The notes beneath the pieces were generated by a model. That model ran no database searches. It was given only the letters and a program-made list of their open reading frames with translations, and was not told where the DNA came from. A stretch of DNA of 45,333 nucleotides. Origin: JBBIWA01 sp037439425 (GTDB taxonomy: Bacteria; Acidobacteriota; Blastocatellia; RBC074). Below, piece by piece: positions 7,921 to 16,419 of the stretch. A program made the translations under genes and the position numbers. The first letter of the stretch is position 1. Every line of letters begins with the position of its first letter. The stretch lies in the NCBI GenBank assembly GCA_037439425.1, contig JBBIWA010000044.1:1-45333 (forward strand), in the 5' to 3' direction.

Positions 7921-9048
7921 ATGAAAGTGATCATCATAGGTGCTTCGACCCCGGGACTGTTTGCTGCTTATTTGCTGGCCAGGGAAGGAATGGAAGTCGA
8001 AATCTACGAAAGAGCCAGCGCTCTGGGTGGGCTACAACGCACGCTGATCGTCACTGATAAGCTCAAAGATGTACTTGGTTTCGCTCCCGATGAGGCGATC
8101 CTGAATGAGGTACGCTATGTCGAGATGTTCTCGAAATCCAGATCAGCCAGATTGGAGCTCAAACGCCCTGATTTAATCGTTGAACGAGAAAACCTCGTCT
8201 TGCTACTGGCTCGTTTGGCCGAAGCTGCCGGAGCCAGAGTCTTTCTTGGTCACCGATTTCTAGCTTTTGTCCGCCTGGGTAACAAAATAGCCGTCGAGTT
8301 ACAGAATCGTTGTGCCGTTCGTCCGGTCTATGCGAGCGCCGATATTCTGGTCGGGGCCGATGGCACCTTCAGCGCAGTTGCCCGCGCCGCTTCACGCAAT
8401 GGCCATCATCACACGGCGTTAATCCAGGCGAAGGTGAAATTGCCCGCCCACTTAAATCGCCATACCTACCAGGTCTGGTTCGATCCCAGCCGCACTAAGT
8501 ACTTCTACTGGCTCATCCCTGAATCGGATCAAGTGGCTGCGGTCGGGCTTATTGCAGATGATGCCCGTCAAGCTGGAGATAATCTGAAGCTCTTTTTGCA
8601 AGAGCGCGAGCTACAACCGCTGGATTATCAGGCCGCCATGGTTCCGATGCACCGCTATGGAGCCAGCCCTTTCTCCATAGAGCGTAATGTCTTCTTGATC
8701 GGTGATGCTGCAGCACAGGTGAAGTTGACCACTGTGGGTGGCGTAGTGACGGGACTGCGCGGTGCGCAGGCGCTGGCAGAGACGATCCTGAACAAACCGA
8801 CTGCACGGCGGGCAGTTCAAGCGCTCAAGCGAGAATTGGATCTGCATCTCTTCCTGCGTCGCCTCCTCGATCAATTCTCGGATGCCGACTACGATCGGTT
8901 GATTGATTGGCTGGATGGAGATTTGAGCCGCCTGCTTTCAACGCGCACCCGGGATGAGCTGGCTCATACCTTTGTGAAGCTGATCATCGCTGAACCTCGA
9001 CTCGTCGGTTTAGGAGCGAAAGCACTGCTGAAAGCGATCCGCATTTGA
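7921..9048 (+). CDS. FAD-dependent oxidoreductase, geranylgeranyl-reductase-like
   Basis: This 375-residue flavoprotein of the geranylgeranyl reductase/PHBH-like superfamily begins with a Rossmann motif (IIGASTPGLFAAYLLA). The first Gly-rich positions are Gly-Ala-Ser rather than Gly-x-Gly. Further family marks are YERASALGG at the ribose-binding acidic residue, DILVGADGTFSAVAR at about 140-154, and FLIGDAAAQVKLTTVGGV at about 258-275 at the second FAD motif. Members reduce isoprenoid double bonds or hydroxylate aromatic and lipid substrates; the substrate here is unknown. No signal peptide is present. The neighbours are surface-glycan genes, so a role in modifying the polyprenyl carrier or a membrane lipid is possible, but that is inference. 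Leu-rich C-terminal helices are typical of the family. Confidence 0.85.
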   Translation: MKVIIIGASTPGLFAAYLLAREGMEVEIYERASALGGLQRTLIVTDKLKDVLGFAPDEAILNEVRYVEMFSKSRSARLELKRPDLIVERENLVLLLARLAEAAGARVFLGHRFLAFVRLGNKIAVELQNRCAVRPVYASADILVGADGTFSAVARAASRNGHHHTALIQAKVKLPAHLNRHTYQVWFDPSRTKYFYWLIPESDQVAAVGLIADDARQAGDNLKLFLQERELQPLDYQAAMVPMHRYGASPFSIERNVFLIGDAAAQVKLTTVGGVVTGLRGAQALAETILNKPTARRAVQALKRELDLHLFLRRLLDQFSDADYDRLIDWLDGDLSRLLSTRTRDELAHTFVKLIIAEPRLVGLGAKALLKAIRI

Positions 9049-9442
9049 ACCAGGGCGCGAGTATAGACTTTAAGAGAAATAAACCGCGACCTGCGAAGAG
9101 AAAATCACTCACCTGGGAGAGCTTTTTCTTCCTTTCTTCGTGACGTTGCATTTCTTCGTGGTGAAGTAGCTACTGCGGCCGCGTAGCGGCGATGGAATTT
9201 AAGCCGGTCTTTTAAGGTTCGGAGCGACAGGTTAATAATGGCCTCGCGACGAGCTTAATCTGCGCGACGCGACGAATAGTCCAATGCAGGCCATAGATGA
9301 CCTGCCTAAACTCAAGCGTCCCTACAGGACGAGGACGGGCCGCAGCAGTTACTCTTAATCTCTCAATGCCCGAAGAGAGCTCGCTCCTACTGGAGCTCAG
9401 CACTGCTCCCCTGAGTAGTTACTTTGATAGGTCTCCGTTGCT

Positions 9443-9910
9443 GCTGTCGCCCGCGTGCGCGGGCTCATTTGATTTGGTGATTGCTCGTTCTGGGGTTTGC
9501 ACCCAAGATGTAGACGAAGCTGATTGGGCAGAAACGGAGAGTTTGATTTGGTGATTGCTCGTTCTGGGGTTTGCACCCCAGGCTCTATGCTATCGCCCGC
9601 GTGCGCGGGCTGAAAAAAGAGCCCAACCGCTCACAGCAAGCTGCCAACCGCCTGGCAAATCCGCAATCTCTGCTCACCAGACGCGTAAGCGTGAGTAAGT
9701 ACCAACAGCAAGCTGTCAACCGCCTGGCAAATCCGCAATCCGCAATTCGCAGTCCGCAATTCGCAATCCGAAATCCGAAATCCGCAATCCACAAGTCACC
9801 CCAGGCTCTATGCTATCGCCCGCGTGCGCGGGCTGAAAAAAGAGCCCAACCGCTCACAGCAAGCTGTCGCCCGGTTAGCAAATCCACAATCCGCAATTCG
9901 CAATCCGCAA
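9443..9910. repeat. Composite repeat block 1 (GCCCG hairpins plus heptanucleotide arrays)
   Basis: The block holds three hairpins of the form GCTRTCGCCCGCGTGCGCGG (9443, 9590 and 9819 regions). It also has two copies of TTTGATTTGGTGATTGCTCG with CTGGGGTTTGCACCC, two copies of GGCTCTATGCTATCGCCCGC running into GAAAAAAGAGCCCAACCGCT, and two seven-nucleotide arrays. The same parts reappear in reverse complement at 43571-43812. It fills most of the 1026-bp gap from 9049 to 10074. The earlier part, 9049-9440, shows no gene. An open frame across 9571-10143 is made almost entirely of these repeats, so I do not call it. Confidence 0.8.
9732..9794. repeat. Nine-unit heptanucleotide array
   Basis: There are nine consecutive seven-base units of the type TCCGCAA, TTCGCAA or TCCGAAA with no spacer. 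A shorter four-unit array of the same type is at 9883-9910. The periodicity is exact although the units vary, like the STRR repeats described in filamentous cyanobacteria. Confidence 0.85.
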
Positions 9911-10074
9911 CCCAGCCCATGGTGAAATGCAAGCGGGATGCTGACTGTGCAAGCTGGATCCAAACGCAGCCCACCAGGTGGGCGAGTAGCAGCCAAGAGG
10001 CGAGCTTTGGGGCTCTCCATCAGGCGCCAGCGAGAAGGTGGCCAGATGTGGAACCTCTGGAACCGTCTTCCTGT

Positions 10075-11376
10075 TCAGATGACTGCTTTGAGGAGTGGCT
10101 CGAGCCTCGGCGCTGCGTCTTCGATCTGATAGGCTGCGCGTAACCGTGCGATCATTTCATCCCGCACCGAAGCATCGTTATAGTAAGCCGTGAGGAGCGG
10201 ATCACCCACCCTGACCTGATCACCCAGCTTGGCGTGAATGCACAATCCCACACTGTGATCAATATGATCTTCTAGCCGCCGTCGTCCCCCACCCCACTCC
10301 ATCACTACGCGCCCGATCTCATCTGTGGCCATGCGGGTGACGTAACCAGCGCGATCTGAAGTGATCACCTGCTGCGCACTTGCCTGAGGCAGGCGCCGCA
10401 GATCATCCAATACCCGCGGATCACCACCTTGCGCCTCTATACAAGCGCGAAATCGCTCAAGCGCCACTCCTGAAGTGATCGCCTCTTGGGCGCGCTTGCG
10501 AGCGAGCTCAAGCTCTGCCTCGACGCCGCCGACCACCAACATCTGCGCTGCCAGCTCCAGGCACAACTGAGCGAAATCGCCTGAGAGATTCCCACGCAAG
10601 GTCTCAATCGCCTCAGCCGTCTCGGTAGCATTGCCGACCATGCGGCCCAGCGGCTGATTCATGTCTGTGATCAGAGCTACCACCTTCTTGCCCATCCGGC
10701 GACCTACACCGGCCATCATCTCGGCCAGGCGACGTGCTTCTGGGTACTCGCGCATGAAAGCGCCATTGCCAACCTTAACATCAAGCACCAGCCCATCAAT
10801 TCCTTCAGCTAGTTTCTTTGACATGATTGAAGCGCACATAAACGGCTGGAAAGGGACCGTAGCCGTCAGGTCACGCAGCGCGTAGAGCTTCCGATCGGCA
10901 GGCGCGATTTCACGGGTCTGTCCCACCAGCGCCAGGCCGCAGCGCTTGAGCACATCGCGGAACTCAGCAAGCGAGAGATCGGTGCGAAAGCCGGGGATGG
11001 CTTCGAGCTTATCGAGCGTGCCGCCCGAATGAGCCAGAGCACGGCCTGAAATCATCGGCACTGCGACGCCGCAGGCCGCCGCAACTGGCGCAATCACCAG
11101 CGAGGTCTTATCGCCCACACCACCCGTCGAGTGCTTGTCCACTTTGGGCGCGGCAATCTCTGGATGCTCGAGCACCTCGCCTGAATAGAGCATCTCTTCG
11201 ACAAGCGCCTGAGTCTCTGCTTCGCTCATCCCGTTCAGAAAAGCAGCCATCAGCCAGGCCGCCATCTGATAGTCCGGGATCTCATCGCGCGTATAGCCGC
11301 GAATCAGAAAAGCAATCTCGTCGCGTGTCAGCTCTTTGCGGTCGCGCTTCTTCTCAATCAGATCTTGAGGTCGCAT
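10075..11376 (-). CDS. pdp: Pyrimidine-nucleoside/thymidine phosphorylase
   Basis: This 433-residue cytoplasmic enzyme of nucleoside salvage splits thymidine, uridine or deoxyuridine with phosphate into free base and (deoxy)ribose-1-phosphate. The family signature is plain: KVDKHSTGGVGDKTSLVIAP at about 79-98 binds phosphate and ribose, and ISGRALAHSGGTLDKLEAIP at about 109-128 is the PROSITE-type motif. The N-terminal helical domain starts MRPQDLIEKKRDRKELT. A C-terminal domain with RVGDPLLTAYYND closes the protein. Length and order match Bacillus Pdp and E. coli DeoA; I cannot tell strict thymidine from general pyrimidine preference. It lies 39 bases after ispF on the same strand and may be the last gene of the radA-yacL-ispDF transcript. 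Confidence 0.93.
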   Translation of the reverse strand: MRPQDLIEKKRDRKELTRDEIAFLIRGYTRDEIPDYQMAAWLMAAFLNGMSEAETQALVEEMLYSGEVLEHPEIAAPKVDKHSTGGVGDKTSLVIAPVAAACGVAVPMISGRALAHSGGTLDKLEAIPGFRTDLSLAEFRDVLKRCGLALVGQTREIAPADRKLYALRDLTATVPFQPFMCASIMSKKLAEGIDGLVLDVKVGNGAFMREYPEARRLAEMMAGVGRRMGKKVVALITDMNQPLGRMVGNATETAEAIETLRGNLSGDFAQLCLELAAQMLVVGGVEAELELARKRAQEAITSGVALERFRACIEAQGGDPRVLDDLRRLPQASAQQVITSDRAGYVTRMATDEIGRVVMEWGGGRRRLEDHIDHSVGLCIHAKLGDQVRVGDPLLTAYYNDASVRDEMIARLRAAYQIEDAAPRLEPLLKAVI

Positions 11377-11395
11377 AAGAAAACGCCTAAAAAAT

Positions 11396-11436
11396 CAGAC
11401 CTCAGACTTCAGGGATCAGCCCCGGTCTGAGGTCTG
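11396..11436. repeat. Inverted repeat between ispF and the phosphorylase gene
   Basis: CAGACCTCAGA (11396-11406) and TCTGAGGTCTG (11426-11436) are perfect 11-bp inverted arms with a 19-base loop. The right arm lies in the last codons of ispF. There is no T-run, so I do not call it a terminator. The words resemble the heptanucleotide array before trpG (24752-24786). Confidence 0.6.
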
Positions 11437-11964
11437 GTCCCTCAGCTCTGAAGCTCTCCTGATCAAAGCAATGGCCTGCGCTGCAATCGCTTCGCCTCGC
11501 CCTATGGCATCCAATCCTTCGTTCGTCTTGGCTTTGATGTTGATTTGCGACTCCGCCACGCTCATCGCCTCGGCCAGCCGCGCGTGCATCGCGGCGATGT
11601 GGGGCAACATCTTCGGGCGCTCAGCCAGGATTGTGGCGTCAACATTCTCTATGCGGAAGCCATTCTCACTAATCAGCTCGCACACACGACGAAGCAGAAT
11701 CAGGCTATCAATTCCTGCATAGCACGGATCTTTGTCTGAGAAGTGCACGCCGATGTCGCCCAATCCAGCCGCGCCCAGCAGCGCGTCGCAGATGGCATGA
11801 GTTAAGCTGTCTCCGTCCGAATGACCAAGCAGACCCAGCTCATATTCAATCTCCACGCCGCCCAGCCTTAACTTTCGTCCCTCAACCAAGCGGTGAAGAT
11901 CATAGCCAATGCCAACGCGCAGTGATGAGCTGGCCTCGTGCGCGCTCTCTTCTTTCCTATTCAT
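11416..11964 (-). CDS. ispF: 2-C-methyl-D-erythritol 2,4-cyclodiphosphate synthase
   Basis: This 182-residue enzyme of the MEP isoprenoid pathway converts CDP-ME 2-phosphate into ME-cyclodiphosphate with release of CMP. Zinc and metal ligands are visible in VGIGYDLHRL (Asp22 and His24 in this numbering) and the later His in SLTHAICDALLGAAGLGDIG. GLLGHSDGD and INIKAKTNEGLDAIGRGE are family signatures. About 15 polar residues precede the usual start of the family, so translation might begin slightly later. However, the ATG at 11964 overlaps the ispD stop by four bases, an arrangement that suggests translational coupling. Adjacent ispD supplies an earlier step of the same pathway. Confidence 0.95.
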   Translation of the reverse strand: MNRKEESAHEASSSLRVGIGYDLHRLVEGRKLRLGGVEIEYELGLLGHSDGDSLTHAICDALLGAAGLGDIGVHFSDKDPCYAGIDSLILLRRVCELISENGFRIENVDATILAERPKMLPHIAAMHARLAEAMSVAESQINIKAKTNEGLDAIGRGEAIAAQAIALIRRASELRDQTSDRG

Positions 11965-12662
11965 TCCGCGCCCCCTGATGGCTCGAAAAGTTTCTCCGCT
12001 AGCCTCAAATCCTCGGGTGAAGTTATCTTGATATTATGCGCTGAACCTTCAACGATAGCGATGGGCACGCCCAGTCGTTCGACCAGCATCGCATCATCGG
12101 TCATCGCTTCGGAAGGCACCTGGCTGGCCCGCGCTTCCCCATAGGCGCGCACCAACAGCTCATAACGGAAAGCCTGCGGCGTTTGAGCGCGGTAGATCTT
12201 TCGGCGATCGAGCGTGCGCTTGATCAATCCAGCCTCGACCTCTTTGATCGTATCGGTGGCTGGCAGTGCCAGGATAGCTGCGCCAACTTCGCGCGCGCGC
12301 GCGATCACGGCAGAAATCTGCTGCGGTGTGACAAAGGGGCGCACAGCATCGTGAATGGCAACGATCTCTGGCTGCCAATCGGCAATCGCTTCCAACGCAT
12401 TGTAGATTGACTCACTGCGCTCGCCTCCTCCTGGAACAATCCGGATCGGCTTGCGGATGCCAGAAGTCTGCGTCTGCTGATAGAATCTTTCAATCTCAGA
12501 CGGCGAAAGTGCGACCGCCAGGGCAGCGATCTCTGCGCACTCGTCAAACCGGCGTAACGTATGAATAATGATCGGGGTCCCGGCGAGATTGAGAAACTGC
12601 TTGGCCACAGTTCCACCGAAGCGCGTGCCGCTGCCTGCCGCCGGGATGATAGCCACATTCAT
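11961..12662 (-). CDS. ispD: 2-C-methyl-D-erythritol 4-phosphate cytidylyltransferase
   Basis: This 233-residue MEP-pathway enzyme joins CTP and MEP to form CDP-ME and diphosphate. The CTP-binding loop is AIIPAAGSGTRFGG at residues 4-17, with the catalytic Lys just after it in VAKQFLNLAG. AIHDAVRPFV and LPATDTIKEV are the usual substrate-site segments, and RAQTPQAFRYELL is also conserved. The ATG at 12662 is chosen because it leads directly into the first strand; an upstream in-frame ATG at 12671 would add only three residues. The gene sits between the yacL-like gene and ispF, and its stop overlaps the ispF start by four bases. Confidence 0.95.
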   Translation of the reverse strand: MNVAIIPAAGSGTRFGGTVAKQFLNLAGTPIIIHTLRRFDECAEIAALAVALSPSEIERFYQQTQTSGIRKPIRIVPGGGERSESIYNALEAIADWQPEIVAIHDAVRPFVTPQQISAVIARAREVGAAILALPATDTIKEVEAGLIKRTLDRRKIYRAQTPQAFRYELLVRAYGEARASQVPSEAMTDDAMLVERLGVPIAIVEGSAHNIKITSPEDLRLAEKLFEPSGGAE

Positions 12663-12722
12663 AAAAATCAAAAGGCAGCCAGCCCCAGGCCTGATGTAGG
12701 AAGCATTGCCTCTTGATTTCCC

Positions 12723-13823
12723 TCAGGATTCAACTACCGAGGCTGGCGGTCTGGGTGAGCGGATATCGCGCGAGTCGCGATGATCGCGTACCTCACGCGG
12801 TTCAGGGCGCGGCTCTTCAATGCGGCCAAAGATCATCTTGCCGGCGGTGGTCTGCAGTACGCTCGTCACCACGGCATCGACGTTTTTGCCAATCAGGCGC
12901 CGGGCATTATCCACCACTACCATAGTTCCATCATCGAGATAAGCCACCCCTTGATTGTACTCCTTCCCCTCCTTGAGGATGAAGACGCGCATGGTTTCTC
13001 CGGGCAGGACGACAGGTTTAAGAGCATTGGCCAGCTCATTGATGTTGAGCACTTCGACGCCGCGCAGGTGGGCCACCTTGTTGAGATTGAAATCATTGGT
13101 CACAATCGGCGCCTGGAGCTGCTTGGCCAGCTCAATCAACTTCAGGTCCACCTCGCGCACATTGGGGAAGTCTGCCTCATAGATCTGGACATCGAGGTTG
13201 TGGTTCTTCTGGATGCGCTGGAGAATATCGAGACCGCGCCGCCCCCGGTTGCGTTTGGCCGAGTCCGACGAATCAGCGATCTGTTGCAACTCGCGCAGCA
13301 CAAACTGTGGAATCAGGATCGTGCCGCCCAGAAATCCTGCCTCAGCGATGTCCGCTACCCGCCCGTCAATGATCACGCTCGTGTCGAGAATCTTGAAGCT
13401 CTGCTTGGCGCTCCGATCGCTCAAGAGACCGCCCAGCACCGACAGGTCAAGATAATCCCCTTTTGCCGCCCCCACCAGCAGCCCGACATAGGCCATAAAC
13501 ATGGTCAAAGTGATGGTAACGAAAGATCGAATCGGCGGATCCCATTCCTGCGCTGAGAGCAAAAAACCAATTAAGGTTGAGCCGATGATACCCAGCGTCG
13601 AACCGATGGCTGCTCCGATCAAGGTCTTGAGTGATGCCCTCCGAATACGCAGCTCGAAGAAGATGATGCCACTGGCAATGATCAACGCCGCCAGCGCCGA
13701 AAGCACCCGAGACGAGACCCCCAACTCTTTCCCGACCCAATCCGGAATCGGCTGAATGAAATAGCCAGCCGCAACCAGTATCAATGTGAAGACCGTTCGT
13801 ATCAGAATAATATCTGCTCGCAT
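12723..13823 (-). CDS. PIN-TRAM membrane protein (YacL-like)
   Basis: This 366-residue membrane protein has four predicted N-terminal helices within residues 1-120 (for example TVFTLILVAAGYFI and SALAALIIASGIIFF). A PIN ribonuclease domain starts at ILDTSVIIDGRVADI, with Asp147 as a likely metal ligand and further acidic residues in IVTNDFNLNKVAHL. A TRAM nucleic-acid-binding domain follows at about 285-345. The C-terminal tail is rich in Arg, Asp and Pro. It matches Bacillus YacL and its relatives, whose exact RNA target is not well established. Its place between radA and ispD repeats the order known from Firmicutes and other phyla. The start at 13823 precedes a hydrophobic helix directly. 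Confidence 0.92.
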   Translation of the reverse strand: MRADIILIRTVFTLILVAAGYFIQPIPDWVGKELGVSSRVLSALAALIIASGIIFFELRIRRASLKTLIGAAIGSTLGIIGSTLIGFLLSAQEWDPPIRSFVTITLTMFMAYVGLLVGAAKGDYLDLSVLGGLLSDRSAKQSFKILDTSVIIDGRVADIAEAGFLGGTILIPQFVLRELQQIADSSDSAKRNRGRRGLDILQRIQKNHNLDVQIYEADFPNVREVDLKLIELAKQLQAPIVTNDFNLNKVAHLRGVEVLNINELANALKPVVLPGETMRVFILKEGKEYNQGVAYLDDGTMVVVDNARRLIGKNVDAVVTSVLQTTAGKMIFGRIEEPRPEPREVRDHRDSRDIRSPRPPASVVES

Positions 13824-14007
13824 AGGCTTTTTACCAAAAGAAACGGCCGACTTCTAAGCTATGAATTGTGAATGAGCAGGAAGCTATGGTCGTTCGTAAC
13901 TGCTACCCCTAGATAAATGAATATGCTCTAACGGGCGGGATTGTATCACGCGCGGCTGAAAGCAGTATAGAGATTTTTGGAATTTCGGATGGAGAATTGA
14001 TCCGCAA

Positions 14008-15375
14008 TCAGAAGAGTGCTTCGAGCGCATCTACCACCGAGCGCACACCGATGGTTTCCACGCGGTCGTCTTCTTCCAGGCCGCTCAAGTTGTTCTGCGG
14101 CATGACGACGCGCCTAAAACCCATCCGCGCCGCCTCGCGCAAACGCACGTTCGCGTGCGCAGTGGCGCGCACCTCACCCGCCAGCCCTACCTCGCCAAAC
14201 ACTATCGTCTGCTCACTGATCGGAATATTGCGGAAGCTTGAGGCCACAGCCGCTACTATCCCCAAATCAGCGGCCGGTTCATCGAGCGTGATCCCGCCCA
14301 CGATGTTGACGAAGATGTCATCGCTTGAGAGATGAAAGCCAGCGCGCTTTTCGAGCATCGCCACCAGCAGCGCGACGCGATTGAAATCTACGCCCTGCGT
14401 GGTGCGGCGGCCCGTGCCGAATTTGGACGAGCTGACCAGCGCCTGAATCTCGACCAGCATCGGGCGCGTGCCTTCCATCGCCGCCACCACCGCCGAGCCA
14501 GCTACCCCGATAGGCCGCTCGCTTAAGAACAGTTCCGAGGGATGCGGCACCGGAACTAGCCCGTGACCAGTCATTTCAAAGACGCCCAGCTCATTGGCCG
14601 CGCCGAAACGGTTCTTGGTCGCACGCAAGATGCGATGGTTGTGATATCGTTCCCCCTCGAAATAGAGTACTGTGTCTACGATGTGTTCGAGCGCTTTGGG
14701 CCCGGCAATCATGCCTTCTTTAGTGACGTGCCCGATCAGGAAGACCGGCACCGTGAGTCTTTTGGCCAGCAACAAGAACTGCCCTGCGGCTTCGCGCACC
14801 TGCGAAACCGAACCGGGCGCGCTTTCGATCTTTTCCGAGAAGATAGTTTGAATCGAGTCAATGACGATCGCGCGTGGCCGCAACCGATCAACTTGATCAA
14901 AGATGCGTTCGAGGTTGGTCTCCGCCAGTAAGTACAAGCCTTGAGGATTGAGACCCAATCGCTCGCCGCGCAGTTTGATCTGGCGCTCGCTCTCTTCACC
15001 GGAGACGTACAACACATTGCCGTAAAGCTGGCTGAGCCTATCAGCCACTTCCAGCAGCAAGGTGCTTTTGCCGATGCCTGGATCACCGCCAATCAACACC
15101 AGCGAGCCGGGCACGAGGCCACCGCCCAGCACGCGATCAAATTCATCAATGCCCGTCAGCTCGCGCACATCCGACTGCGTCTCGATCTCGCTGAAAGCGA
15201 CCGGCCGCGCTTGGTTCAAACCTAAGGCGCTCGTGCTACTTTTCGAGGCGGCTTGCTGGCGCTCTTCGACAAACGAATTCCACTCGCCGCAATCAGGACA
15301 TTTGCCTAACCACTTGCGCGATTGATGGCCGCAATTCTGACAGGCGTAAATTGTCCTGGCTCCTTTGGCTGCCAT
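14008..15375 (-). CDS. radA: DNA repair protein RadA
   Basis: This 455-residue RadA (Sms) is an ATPase that helps branch migration and processing of recombination intermediates. The N-terminal C4 zinc finger is CQNCG and CPDCG (Cys12, 15, 26 and 29). The RecA-like core has Walker A GGDPGIGKST at 96-105, a Walker B region at VIDSIQTIF, and the RadA-specific KNRFG motif at 254-258. The C-terminal Lon-protease-like domain (about 280-450) includes DFNRVALLVAMLEKRAG and VGGITLDEPAADLGI. Length and order are normal. It is the first gene of the minus-strand cluster with yacL, ispD and ispF. The ATG at 15375 has no clear ribosome site; see the promoter entry just upstream. Confidence 0.96.
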   Translation of the reverse strand: MAAKGARTIYACQNCGHQSRKWLGKCPDCGEWNSFVEERQQAASKSSTSALGLNQARPVAFSEIETQSDVRELTGIDEFDRVLGGGLVPGSLVLIGGDPGIGKSTLLLEVADRLSQLYGNVLYVSGEESERQIKLRGERLGLNPQGLYLLAETNLERIFDQVDRLRPRAIVIDSIQTIFSEKIESAPGSVSQVREAAGQFLLLAKRLTVPVFLIGHVTKEGMIAGPKALEHIVDTVLYFEGERYHNHRILRATKNRFGAANELGVFEMTGHGLVPVPHPSELFLSERPIGVAGSAVVAAMEGTRPMLVEIQALVSSSKFGTGRRTTQGVDFNRVALLVAMLEKRAGFHLSSDDIFVNIVGGITLDEPAADLGIVAAVASSFRNIPISEQTIVFGEVGLAGEVRATAHANVRLREAARMGFRRVVMPQNNLSGLEEDDRVETIGVRSVVDALEALF

Positions 15376-15381
15376 AGCAAC

Positions 15382-15409
15382 ATTGTAAAGGTGAAAAGCG
15401 CAAATTCAA
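15382..15409 (-). promoter_or_regulatory. Candidate promoter very close to the radA start
   Basis: On the minus strand, TTGAAT (15409-15404) and TACAAT (15387-15382) are 16 bases apart. The -10 box ends only six bases before the radA ATG. If real, the radA message would start at or beside its start codon and be leaderless, which fits the lack of a ribosome site. It is a consensus match only. Confidence 0.35.
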
Positions 15410-15790
15410 AATGTGCCCAGCCTGCTCTTTCGCTTGGGATCACTGTATCCTTGCAGCAAAAGTGCGTGATTACGGCCGCGATTTGTGCATTGTTAAAATT
15501 GCTGACAATGAAGGGTCGAATGTGATAGAGAATCAGTTGTGTCTCAAAGGCCCTCGGAAAGAATGGTGCCATAGCGATGGCCGAAGCCGACAAGATTCCA
15601 AAGATTGCCATGTTGGCGGTGAAAGAAGTCTTCAACTCGACAGGCTTGTGCCATCCGGGCAAAGCGATTGCGGCGTAGAAGATGTGTCCGGGAGTATCGG
15701 AAATCGTTGCCCTAGACAGGGCTGCTCCCCTGGATATGTGTGCTTACAGCGGGCAGAAGCTCCTGCGGCAGAGCCGTTGGACTCAATTGC

Positions 15791-15864
15791 GTCCTCTTCT
15801 ATCACAGCACGCTGGAAGCGTGCGTACCCAGGTCCTCTTCTATCACAGCACGCTGGAAGCGTGC
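15791..15864. repeat. Tandem pair with period 41 bp carrying the GCACGCT hairpin
   Basis: Two head-to-tail copies start at 15791 and 15832 with GTCCTCTTCTATCACAGCAC, followed by the rest of the hairpin GCACGCT-GGA-AGCGTGC. They share the hairpin core of the larger dispersed repeats but not their flanks. They lie in the 624-bp gap from 15376 to 15999, where I recognise no gene. Confidence 0.8.
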
Positions 15865-15999
15865 GCTGCGTTGCATCCGCGCCATCCGTGTTCTATTCTT
15901 CCTCTCTGTTTTTGACCAGGGCTGCCGGAAGCGAGTTTTGGCAAGCTCTCGAAAGATAGCGAGCTGGCACAAGTTCAGCTTCATCCAGCAACGTCATCT

Positions 16000-16419
16000 A
16001 TGAAAACTTTGATCGTTCTCCTTATTGCCATTCTGGCCCAGGCGCTGGGCGATGTGTATTTGACCAAAGGCATGAAAACAATTGGCGAGGTCAGCACCCT
16101 GGCACCTGATAAATTGTTGGCTCTCGGCTTACAGGTCTTTACCACCCCGTTAATCTGGCTTGGGATTAGCCTGTTAGTGATCTTTTTCCTCCTCTACCTG
16201 CTGGCCCTCTCCTGGGCCGATTTGAGTTTCGTGTTGCCGGTCACAGCGTCCGGCTATGCGTTGAACGCTGCGCTCGCTTACTATCTGCTCGGCGAGCAGG
16301 TATCGGTGATGCGCTGGGCCGGCACGCTGGTGATCTGCCTTGGAGTAGCAATTATTTCGCGCACCGAGCAGCGCACTACTGCCACCCACTTCAGCGCAAC
16401 CAGGGAAGGCGACAGATGA
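16000..16419 (+). CDS. Four-helix EamA/SMR-type small membrane protein
   Basis: This 139-residue protein has four hydrophobic helices: TLIVLLIAILAQALGDVYLT, PLIWLGISLLVIFFLLYLLA, FVLPVTASGYALNAALAYYL and WAGTLVICLGVAIIS. It is one EamA unit of the drug/metabolite transporter superfamily, similar in size to ArnE/ArnF and EmrE. Such small units work as dimers. The N-terminal domain of the next gene is clearly a paralogue (MKTLIVLLIAILAQALGDVY against MKTFLLLTTVILAGSLGELL), and the two genes overlap by four bases. They probably form a heterodimer, as ArnE and ArnF do when flipping a lipid-linked sugar. The transported molecule is not known. Confidence 0.88.
   Translation: MKTLIVLLIAILAQALGDVYLTKGMKTIGEVSTLAPDKLLALGLQVFTTPLIWLGISLLVIFFLLYLLALSWADLSFVLPVTASGYALNAALAYYLLGEQVSVMRWAGTLVICLGVAIISRTEQRTTATHFSATREGDR

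Noticed and set aside
9732..9910. CRISPR-like array
   Set aside because: The units are seven bases with no spacers, and no cas genes are present.
9571..10143. Plus-strand open frame of 190 codons
   Set aside because: It is made of hairpin and heptanucleotide repeats, so the repeated peptide words come from DNA repeats, and it ends inside the phosphorylase gene.
11396..11436. Rho-independent terminator between ispF and the phosphorylase
   Set aside because: The inverted arms are perfect, but the loop is long and no T-run follows on the minus strand.
12780..13556. Long open frame on the plus strand
   Set aside because: It is the exact shadow of the yacL-like PIN-TRAM gene, has no ribosome site and resembles no family.
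15411..15959. Plus-strand open frame of 182 codons
   Set aside because: It crosses the tandem 41-bp repeats, has no ribosome site and shows no family pattern.
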